Shown piece after piece: positions 56,459 to 64,000 of a stretch of DNA of 64,000 bases (the first letter of the stretch is position 1; each line of letters begins with the position of its first letter). The DNA comes from Anastatus disparis (lineage: Eukaryota; Arthropoda; Insecta; Hymenoptera; Eupelmidae): the NCBI GenBank assembly GCA_017163975.1, contig JAFFSR010000351.1, positions 3,679,501 to 3,743,500 of the forward strand, given 5' to 3'. A program made the translations under genes and the position numbers. The notes beneath the pieces were generated by a model that did no database searches, was not told the origin of the DNA, and worked only from the letters and a program-made list of their open reading frames with translations.

Positions 56459-56958
56459 CTACCACTCCATAATCAAATATTTCAATGTTGGGCGGCATTC
56501 GGTAAGATATTTTTTCATAAGTCTTACATTATGAAAAGCGCAACTAGCCTTACAGGCTTCATTATGATGTGGACAAACTGTCACCATTTTTATTTTATCC
56601 AATAGTGGAAAACCCATTTCTGAAATGTCACGAACATTAAATTTGAAGTGTTCTAACCATACTTTCTTAATAGAGCCCATTACTAGAACTTAGTAGCATC
56701 ACGTAATGTTTCTCTAAGTATTTTATCGATTCCAGTATATGGAATGTCTCCTGAATTCTAAGACAATCCGTGATAGTACTGCTCTAACCAAATATTTTCT
56801 CTTTCATACTTATCCGATAGTTGACGCCAGAGATAAGGTTTCTCAAATAGAAGTACTAAAGGTTCAGAATTACCTTCGAGAGGAACTATAGCCAATTCTT
56901 TGAGTATGTAGTCGTTGACAGGCTGTTTGAAGCCTTGCATATCTACTAAGTACTCCAT
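56459..56958 (-). pseudogene. Conserved hypothetical gene, virus-like block, second gene
   Basis: The frame starts MEYLVDMQGFKQ at 56958 and continues NDYILKELAIVPLEG, LVLLFEKPYLWRQL, to a stop at 56758. It resumes in a shifted frame with SIKKVWLEHFKF, GFPLLDKIKMVTVCPHHNEA and CKASCAFHNVRLMKKYL, and ends at 56459. Together this gives a protein of about 165 residues with a C-terminal cluster of cysteines and histidines. I recognise the start as of a kind seen in many arthropod genomes near the gene upstream, but I do not know its function; the DMQGF..KELAI opening recalls exonuclease-like folds, which is speculation. It lies 33 bases after the preceding gene on the same strand, and the frame break at 56760 makes it a pseudogene. 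Confidence 0.45.
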
Positions 56959-56990
56959 TAGACGAGCTTCTGCAGGTCACGGTTGACGGA

Positions 56991-57737
56991 TTAAACAAGC
57001 TTCCTCACGCTACCGCTGACAGGATTATACTGAACGATACGATCGTGCGAGATTAAGCAGTGAGCGGATGTTCCAGCTGGAAAATTTTCTCTTGATTCAG
57101 ATTCCAAAAGCACGTCCACGGGAGCAGTTTTTAGTGATTCGTTTTGCTTAGAGCAATCGATCACAATCAGAGGCATGTATCTGATGTCCTGTTCCTTTTT
57201 CAGCATAGGCTCGATGTCTTTTTTGTAGTATGTACTTTGAAAGTTGGCATACATGCATGATTGTGGCTTATGTCTAAGTTTAGATCTCCATATGGATAGT
57301 ATTGAAAATTGAGAAATAGCTTTACATTGCTGATGTAGCAATGATCAAAATGACTTATGTTAACATTTCTTTGACTTTTTTGATTCGTTTAAAAGCCTAA
57401 TACAACAAAGCGGGGTTTTTCTAATTGATTAGAAGTTTTGAAAGTCCAAACGTGTTTAGATGTGGTAGTGAGTAGTGGATACTCATACAGTTCCCAACTA
57501 CGAAAACTCATATCAATCGGTTTATTGTTTTCGATATGATTTAATAGTTGTATTTTATAAGCATTTGATACTATGATGTGAGGAATGAGCCACTCTATCT
57601 TTGTTAATTGAATTTGGAATGCTTCAAATTCGTTTTCTTGAGCTGCTGCTGCTTGTGTCTGTACAACAGCATTCAAGTCATTTCTCGACCTTGTCAGAAT
57701 AAGTTCATGTTTCACATTACTACGATTTTACGATAAC
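56991..57737 (-). pseudogene. Double-jelly-roll-like protein, C-terminal part (split gene)
   Basis: This is the downstream part of a gene whose start is at 63728. The frame 57715-57389 begins KHELILTRSRNDLNAVVQT and has KIEWLIPHIIVSNAYKIQLL and MSFRSWELYEYPLL. A stop or gap follows near 57389. The frame 57341-56991 then has YANFQSTYYKKDIEP, PLIVIDCSKQNESLKTAPVD and HCLISHDRIVQYNPVSG and ends VRKLV. Insect proteins of this make-up are labelled as having a double-jelly-roll-like domain, a capsid-type fold; I give this from memory of the family without a search. Between the two frames a deletion has probably removed sequence. The gene is cut by the transposon at 57738-63220. Confidence 0.55.
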
Positions 57738-57790
57738 ACAGCCACACAAAAAAAAAATGTCAAAACCCACGGACCAGACCATATATACCT

Positions 57791-58740
57791 TATGTTTTTG
57801 AGGTCGCTGATTCCGAATCCGTAGTCCATTTGACCCCATCACCTCAGGGTCAAGGTCAGGTCAAGGTCAAATTTACAAAATTAACGGCAACCAAGGTTTA
57901 ACAGTATACATATATGTTTTTGAGGTCGCTGATTCCGAATCCATGGTCCATTTAACCCCATCACCTCAGGGTCAAGGTCAGGTCACGGTCAAATTTACAA
58001 AATCAACGGCAACCAAGGTTTAACAGTAAACATATATGTTTTTGAGGTCGCTGATTCCGAATCCGTGGTCCATTTGACCCCATCACCTCAGGGTCAAGGT
58101 CAGGTCAAGGTCAAATTTCCAAAATTAACGGCAACCAAGGTTTAACAGCATACATATATGTTTTTGAGGTCGCTGATTCCGAATCCGTGGTCCATTTGAC
58201 CCCATTACCTCAGGGTCAAGGTCAGGTCGAGGTCAAATTTACAAAATTAACGGCAACCGAGGTTTAACAGTATACATATATGTTTTTGAGGTCGCTGATT
58301 CCGAATCTGTGGTCCATTTGACCCCATCACCTTAGGGTCGAGGTCAGGTCAAGGTCAAATTTACAAAATTAACGGCAACCAAGGTTTAACAGTATACATA
58401 TATGTTTTTGAGGTCGCTGATTCCGAATCCGTGGTCCATTTGACCCCATCACCTGAGGGTCAAGGTCAGGTCAAGGTCAAATTTCCAAAATTAACGGCAA
58501 CCAAGGTTTAACAGTATACATATATGTTTTTGAGGTCGCTGATTCCGAATCCGTGGTCCATTTGACCCCATCACCTTAGGGTCAAGGTCAGGTCAAGGTC
58601 AAATTTCCAAAATTAACGGCAACCAAGGTTTAACAGTATACATATATGTTTTTGGGGTCGCCGAATCCGAATCCGTGGTCCGTTTGACTCCATCACCTCA
58701 TAGTGAAGGTTATTTGAAGGTAAAATCGACAAAATTCTTG
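57791..58740. repeat. Subterminal array of 122-bp repeats, left, 8 units
   Basis: The phrase TATGTTTTTGAGGTCGCTGA starts at 57791, 57913, 58035, 58157, 58279, 58401, 58523 and 58645: exactly 122 bp each time. Each unit holds GGTCCATTTGACCCCATCAC and four direct AGGTCA-type half sites. The eighth unit is truncated and more diverged (GGGGTCGCCGAATCCG). Confidence 0.97.
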
Positions 58741-58765
58741 TAAAACAAACCAAACTTCATACCGT

Positions 58766-60135
58766 TTATTTTTTCTTACTATACCTTACACGTTTCTCAT
58801 CAAATGATCGGTGCAAAGGTTTCTTTTTACGTTTTTTCCCAGTAGTTTTACAATCTCTTTTCAACATCCAGCAGTAGTCGGCCAGCATACTAGCATCCCA
58901 TCTACCTTGATAACGCTTCTCCATTACTTTAATGTCTTGGTGAAAACGCTCTCCCTGTTCTTCGCTATAATCGCCACAGTTTTCAGGAAAACTATCCAAG
59001 TGATTGTGCAGAAAATGTAGTTTGTAATTCATTAGGCAACCCATATTCCCATAGTTCTCAACCATTTTAGATACAATTACTTTATAATTTGGGCTTCTGC
59101 GATTACCCAAAAAATTTTCAGTAACTTCCTTAAAGCTAAGCCATGCAGCTTTCTCAATGTTTGTCATGGAACTAATGAACTGGTCATCAGCCATCATTTT
59201 TCTAATTTCAGGACCGTCAAAAATACCTTCCTTCAATTTTGCATCTGATTTACTTGGAAATTTACTTTCCAAGTATTTGAAGCTACTGGCTATCTTTATC
59301 TAAAGCTTTAACGAATTGTTTCATCACACCAAGTTTTATGTGTAATGGAGGAATGAGAACTCTTTTCGGATCAACCAATGGAGTAGCTATAACGTTACTC
59401 TTTCCGACTTCGAGAGATTTTCTTTTCAGGCCATTTATGATTTGTATAGTGCTTTGCACGGTCTCTACTATCCCATAAGCACAAGAAACATGGCGTCTTT
59501 GTAAATCCAGACTGCTGTCCTAACAATATTCCAGAAACTTTCAAATCACCACATATCCGCCATTTATGCTTATCATACTGAATATTTTGTATTATAATTT
59601 TGAGATTATCGTATGTTTCCTTCATTGTAGTGGAGTGCGCTATAGGAACTGAGGCATAGTGGTTGCTATTATGTAGTAATACGGCTTTTAAACTTCTTTT
59701 TGATGAATCTATGAACAATCTCCATTCTTCGTCTTTATACACATTAGGTTTAATTTCATTCATTAAACCTTTTACGTCTTTACAATATACTATTTTATCA
59801 CCATTATGATTCATTTCTTCAAAGTATGGTTCGAAACTTTTGCTTCTTGTTCTGTAAAAAGATACTTTAGTAGATTTTGCCAACTGATTCATGCCTTTTA
59901 AAGCTGAAGCTAAATGTTCTGCTCCATCTTTAGGTAAGTTAAGCTCTCTAACTAGGTCGTTTAGTTTATCTTGAGTCCATAACTTTACGCTTTTGTCTTT
60001 TTGGCCCGCTGGAAGGAAAATATCGTCATCGTCATCATCATCATCATCTGCAGTTTCTTCATTACTATCACTTTCATAGGACTCGCTACATTGAGTAAAG
60101 GTAATTTCAAGGTGAAATGTACTAGATTTATGCAA
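58766..60135 (-). pseudogene. CMC-like transposase, left copy, frameshifted
   Basis: The frame 60135-59395 covers an acidic run of aspartates, then a region with WTQDKLNDLVRELNL, EEWRLFIDSSKRSLKAVLLH (likely first catalytic aspartate), CGDLKVSGILLGQQ (likely second) and TPCFLCLWDSRDRAKHY (a CxxC zinc-type pair). The frame 59272-58766 then gives LHFLHNHLDSFPENCGDY and SEEQGERFHQDI (likely catalytic glutamate). Compared with the right copy it has an extra base near 59430 and another near 59287, which break the frame. Its first 200 residues, including the finger, are missing; the sequence upstream of the aspartate run differs. Confidence 0.8.
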
Positions 60136-60706
60136 AACAAACCTAAACCACGGTATCTGCGAATTTTAGTACAATATTGATTAATTTCATTTTAATACAA
60201 GGCTACTTTGAAGAACAAAAGATCATATTTAATTTTCTCTTATTTGTGAGATCGTACATTATACAATTTAAAATTGCATAAGAGTGTTCTGTGATATACG
60301 TGAAGAATTGTGTAGAAAGTAAGCATGCAATTTCTAATTGTATAAATGTACGGTTAAATGAATAAGAAAAAATTAAACATGAATTTTTTTCGTCAACGTA
60401 GCCTTCACCTGCTTCCTCGACAAAAACTGTGACGGTGACACTGCCCCAAACGGGGATGTGTGGAATGATCCGCTCATAAGTTTGTCGGGGTAACGATGCC
60501 AGTGGAAGCGCACTGCCTCGCAGGGGGACGTTAGGGTGTGAGGATGAAGCTGTAGTGTGTCCGACGACGAGTTGACACTGTCCTCGTCAAAGTCGGAAAG
60601 CTCTTATACTTAGCCCCGGAGAGGTATAAGAGTTATCACCTCCGGGACAGTGGACTCACCTGCGATCGGACCAGGATCCCTAACGTGCGGGGTTATACTG
60701 AAAATC
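60136..60706. other. Unique centre of the CMC-like element, with a GC-rich patch
   Basis: AT-rich from 60136 to 60380, then about 300 bases (60385-60690) of much higher GC content with CCCCAAACGGGG and CCCCGGAGAGGTATAAGAG followed by TTATCACCTCCGGG (a hairpin at about 60616-60650). I do not recognise it. It adjoins the transposase start, so it could be the promoter side of the element or a foreign fragment caught in the head-to-head junction. Confidence 0.4.
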
Positions 60707-62563
60707 ATGGAAAATTTACCTTCTACATCTCAAGGGCATATTTGCACAAAAAATTCTAATCTTTTTTGTTTTGTCTACGGAGTATCCATTCCGCAAAAAT
60801 CTCGAAGACATTTCAATGAGAATCTCAGAAAAATTTACAAAACTTGCTTCAAATTATAAACTGATGTAGTTATAGAAAAGTGGACTCCATGTAGTATCTG
60901 CGAACAATGTCGTCAAATGCTTTGTAAGTGGAATAAAACAAAAGAAGATGACAAAGTTAAATTTAATAGCCCAATGGAATGGTATCAACCAAGTAGAAGA
61001 GAGGATTGTTACTTCTGTAATACCGAAATTATTGGAATTGATAGTAAAATTAAAGCAACAGTGAATTATGCTGATGTTATTTCTGTAAAAAGACCTATCG
61101 AAAAATAGGAAAGCGATGAAGAGCTCGATCTTCTTGAGAGGCTATCTATTGAATCAGATACCAACGATGAAAAAAATGATGAAGAAGATAACGAAGTCAG
61201 TGGCGGCATTGATGGGGGTGGAATTGATAATAATGACTTAAAAGATGAATCGTATGAAAGCTATAGTGATGAAGAAATTGAAAATGATGATGATGATGAC
61301 GATGACGATATTTTCCTTCCAGCGGGCCAAAAAGACAAAAGCGTAAAGTTATGGACTCAAGATAAACTAAACGACCTAGTTAGAGAGCTTAACTTACCTA
61401 AAGATGGAGCAGAACATTTAGCTTCAGCTTTAAAAGGCATGAATCAGTTGGCAAAATCTACTAAAGTATCTTTTTACAGAACAAGAAGCAAAAGTTTCGA
61501 ACCATACTTTGAAGAAATGAATCATAATGGTGATAAAATAGTATATTGTAAAGACGTAAAAGGTTTAATGAATGAAATTAAACCTAATGTGTATAAAGAC
61601 GAAGAATGGAGATTGTTCATAGATTCATCAAAAAGAAGTTTAAAAGCCGTATTACTACATAATAGCAACCACTATGCCTCAGTTCCTATAGCGCACTCCA
61701 CTACAATGAAGGAAACATACGATAATCTCAAAATTATAATACAAAATATTCAGTATGATAAGCATAAATGGCGGATATGTGGTGATTTGAAAGTTTCTGG
61801 AATATTGTTAGGACAGCAGTCTGGATTTACAAAGACGCCATGTTTCTTGTGCTTATGGGATAGTAGAGACCGTGCAAAGCACTATACAAATCATAAATGG
61901 CCTAAAAGAAAATCTCTCGAAGTCGGAAAGAGTAACGTTATAGCTACTCCATTGGTTGATCCGAAAAGAGTTCTCATTCCTCCATTACACATAAAACTTG
62001 GTGTGATGAAACAATTCGTTAAAGCTTTAGACAAAGATAGCCAGTGCTTCAAATACTTGGAAAGTAAATTTCCAAGTAAATCAGATGCAAAATTGAAGGA
62101 AGGTATTTTTGACGGTCCTGAAATTAGAAAAATGATGGCTGATGACCAGTTCATTAGTTCCATGACAAACATTGAGAAAGCTGCATGGCTTAGCTTTAAG
62201 GAAGTTACTGAAAACTTTTTGGGTAATCGCAGAAGCCCAAATTATAAAGTAATTGTATCTAAAATGGTTGAGAACTATGGGAATATGGGTTGCCTAATGA
62301 ATTACAAACTACATTTTCTGCACAATCACTTGGATAGTTTTCCTGAAAACTGTGGCGATTATAGCGAAGAACAGGGAGAGCGTTTTCACCAAGACATTAA
62401 AGTAATAGAGAAGCGTTATCAGGGTAGATGGGATGCTAGTATGCTGGCCGACTACTGCTGGATGTTGAAAAGAGATTGTAAAACTACTGGGAAAAAACGT
62501 AAAAAGAAACCTTTGCACCGATCATTTGATGAGAAACGTGTAAGGTATAGTAAGAAAAAATAA
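60707..62563 (+). pseudogene. CMC-like transposase, right copy, nearly full length with two stops
   Basis: From ATG at 60707 one frame runs to 62563 with only two in-frame stops (60857-60859 and 61106-61108), giving about 618 codons. In order: KSRRHFNENLRKIY; a finger with CSICEQCRQMLCKW and DCYFC (C4-type spacing); an acidic linker ending in eight aspartates; IDSSKRSLKAVLLH (likely first catalytic aspartate, near residue 310); ICGDLKVSGILL (second); TPCFLCLWD (CxxC); LIPPLHIKLGVMKQF; and ENCGDYSEEQGERFHQDIK (likely glutamate, about residue 565), then KRKKKPLHRSF as a basic tail. The order D, D-CxxC, H, E matches CMC transposases (CACTA, Mirage, Chapaev). I infer the catalytic residues by position. 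The last 374 codons are open, so the catalytic part was lost later than the N-terminal part or not at all. Confidence 0.85.
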
Positions 62564-62644
62564 ACGGTATGAAGTTTGGTTTGTTTTACAAGAATTTTGT
62601 CGATTTTACCTTCAAATAACCTTCACTATGAGGTGATGGAGTCA

Positions 62645-63180
62645 AACGGACCACGGATTCGGATTCGGCGACCCCAAAAACATATATGTATACTGTTAAA
62701 CCTTGGTTGCCGTTAATTTTGGAAATTTGACCTTGACCTGACCTTGACCCTAAGGTGATGGGGTCAAATGGACCACGGATTCGGAATCAGCGACCTCAAA
62801 AACATATATGTATACTATTAAACCTTGGTTGCCGTTAATTTTGGAAATTTGACCTTGACCTGACCTTGACCCTCAGGTGATGGGGTCAAACGGACCACGG
62901 ATTCGGATTCGGCGACCCCAAAAACATATATGTATACTGTTAAACCTTGGTTGCCGTTAATTTTGTAAATTTGACCTTGACCTGACCTTGACCCTGAGGT
63001 GATGGGGTCAAATGGACCACGGATTCGGAATCAGCGACCTCAAAAACATATATGTATACTGTTAAACCTCGGTTGCCGTTAATTTTGTAAATTTGACCTC
63101 GACCTGACCTTGACCCTGAGGTAATGGGGTCAAATGGACCACGGATTCGGAATCAGCGACCTCAAAAACATAAGGTATAT
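62645..63180. repeat. Subterminal array of 122-bp repeats, right, 5 units
   Basis: In reverse orientation the CATA that ends each unit falls at 62681, 62803, 62925, 63047 and 63169: exactly 122 bp apart. Units at 62681 and 62925 carry the variant GATTCGGCGACCCC, which on the left is confined to the last unit. Fewer units than on the left means copy number has changed on one side. Confidence 0.97.
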
Positions 63181-63220
63181 ATGGTCTGGTCCGTGGGTTT
63201 TGACATTTTTTTTTGTGTAG

Positions 63221-63728
63221 CTGTGTAATCTTCAGTAAATCCAAGAATCATGCTCAGAGGAATGGACTCATCAAAGTAACCTGCAGTTTTTGTCAATTGC
63301 AATGTTTCTTCGACGTCAAGCCATACAGCGTTTTCAATAATCAAATTTTGACCAAGATTAAGAGAAATCCAATCTTTCATCAAACCTACATTCTTGCATT
63401 TATCGATTTCCACTACATTGATCTCATAGCGTATTTCTTCAAACATATGGCAGATGGCATTAATAACTTATTTCGTATTAGTTACGACATTTCCATTGCT
63501 TTTGACTAGCCTACCACAAATATGTAGTGAACTGCGTGATGGTAAGGGGCACAAACCTTGATGTGGAATAGCAAAGCGAATTTCGTCGCTGTTATTGAAG
63601 TTGGATGCTGAATATGGTTGATGTGCGTTTACTCCGTAATGCTCTACAGACTCATCAAACTTTACGGGGGACTTTATGCTCAGTATTTCTTTCATTTTTA
63701 TTTTTCTGCAAACAACAAAAGAAAACAC
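63221..63728 (-). pseudogene. Double-jelly-roll-like protein, N-terminal part (split gene)
   Basis: The start at 63728 gives MFSFVVCRKIKMKEILSIKS and SVEHYGVNAHQPYSASNFNN, then RFAIPHQGLCPLPSRSSLHI; the frame stops at 63468. A shifted frame (63446-63220) continues with FEEIRYEINVVEIDKC, MKDWISLNLGQNLIIENAVW and SIPLSMILGFTEDY, where the transposon interrupts. Its continuation is at 57737. The start was chosen because the preceding stretch has no similarity and because MF..V is a usual opening in such proteins. If intact the gene would be about 400 codons. Both a frameshift and the insertion inactivate it. Confidence 0.55.
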
Positions 63729-63889
63729 AAGTTATTTTCCACAAGCTGCGACTCTTAGGCCTAGACTCTTTAAGAACTGAATGTTTCGCCGTGTTAGCGT
63801 TTTGTCTGCTTTCCGCCGACTGATGACTGGGCGCCATCGTGAACTGTTTATATTGCCTCTTCCAACTTTAGAATTGTATAAGATTCCCA

Positions 63890-64000
63890 TCACGTTTGTT
63901 TCAGATGTAATCTGACAGTAATTATTACTCCCCGAAAATTAACTAATTGTCCGTCTTGATCGACTAAACGCACTTGAATTTGATCTATGCTTTTGACGGC
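63890..64000 (-). pseudogene. End of a further minus-strand gene running off the window
   Basis: Reading from the window edge, 36 codons are open to a TGA at 63890-63892: KSIDQIQVRLVDQDGQLVNF and RGVIITVRLHL. A C-terminus of the form (R/V)DQDG..(V/I)(D/N)FRG..(I/V)TVRLH is familiar from capsid-like proteins of arthropod virus-like elements (memory of the family, no search). It lies 161 bases upstream of the double-jelly-roll-like gene on the same strand. Whether the rest of the gene is intact is not visible. Confidence 0.4.

Larger units (their letters stand above)
57738..63220. mobile_element. CMC-like (CACTA/Chapaev-type) transposon with two head-to-head transposases
   Basis: Both ends read CACAGC(C/T)ACACAAAAAAAA, continue as TGTCAAAACCCACGGACCAG, and are flanked by TAA (57735-57737 and about 63221-63223). 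Next inside come arrays of a 122-bp repeat, then a transposase copy on each side reading away from the centre. CAC ends, a 3-bp duplication and subterminal repeats are the marks of CACTA-type elements. The two halves (57738 to about 60085, and about 61270 to 63220) form an inverted repeat of roughly 2 kb with few differences. The centre is unique. It is inserted in the double-jelly-roll-like gene. Confidence 0.8.

Noticed and set aside
58811..62518. Antisense frames with MQRFLFTFFPSSFTISFQ in both transposase copies
   Set aside because: They are exact shadows of the C-terminal part of the transposase.
57791..63180. CRISPR-like array
   Set aside because: The 122-bp repeats are contiguous without unique spacers and belong to transposon ends in a eukaryotic genome.
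63605..63837. Frames 63605-63823 and 63837-63655 as separate genes
   Set aside because: They overlap the start of the double-jelly-roll-like gene in other frames and have no recognisable features.

Overview
The window looks like AT-rich, repeat-dominated insect nuclear DNA. It holds no gene that I can call an intact host gene. What can be read as protein is almost all transposon-derived: degraded LINEs with zinc-knuckle ORF1, endonuclease and reverse transcriptase; an insect-type Ty3/gypsy element; mariner-like and hAT-like transposase relics; and a CACTA/Chapaev-like (CMC) transposase. Reading frames are broken by stops and frameshifts nearly everywhere. The species cannot be fixed from sequence alone; an arthropod, most likely an insect, is the safe reading.

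Layout. 1-420 is the end of a short-unit foldback repeat. 1.6-2.4 kb is a palindromic MITE. 2.9-5.8 kb is a broken hAT-like transposase gene carrying a 0.3 kb MITE. 5.8-18.2 kb is AT-rich DNA with several foldback elements, microsatellites and one LINE tail. 18.25-18.73 kb is a shrunken minus-strand copy of the CMC-like transposase. 18.74-27.4 kb is one LINE (plus strand) split by four different palindromic elements, three or four of which show readable target-site duplications. 27.75-31.4 kb is a second, unrelated LINE on the minus strand. 31.7-36.5 kb holds piggyBac-like TTAA MITEs, a tRNA-derived SINE with a 14-bp duplication, and an internally deleted mariner inside a large palindrome. 36.58-52.19 kb is a large palindrome into which a complete but dead minus-strand Ty3/gypsy element (38263-51061, LTRs at both ends, AGAT duplication) has inserted; that element is itself split by a 3.2 kb foldback element in its integrase gene. 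52.54-56.05 kb is another large palindrome with two elements nested in it.

56.3-64.0 kb is the most unusual part. A row of minus-strand, apparently intronless reading frames (a double-jelly-roll-like protein, a second conserved protein, a possible small myristoylated protein, and the end of a further gene running off the window) resembles a packed virus-like or Maverick-like gene block. It is cut by a 5.5 kb CMC-like transposon made of two head-to-head transposase copies with CACAGC ends, a TAA duplication, and subterminal arrays of an exactly 122-bp repeat (8 units on one side, 5 on the other).

The nesting gives a relative history: LINE, hAT-like, gypsy and virus-like genes came first, and palindromic non-autonomous DNA elements of several superfamilies (TA, TAA, TTAA, 4-bp and 8-bp target duplications) came later. 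None of the genes forms a working pathway. The only functional pairings are within elements: transposase with its ends, and gag/pol with its LTRs.
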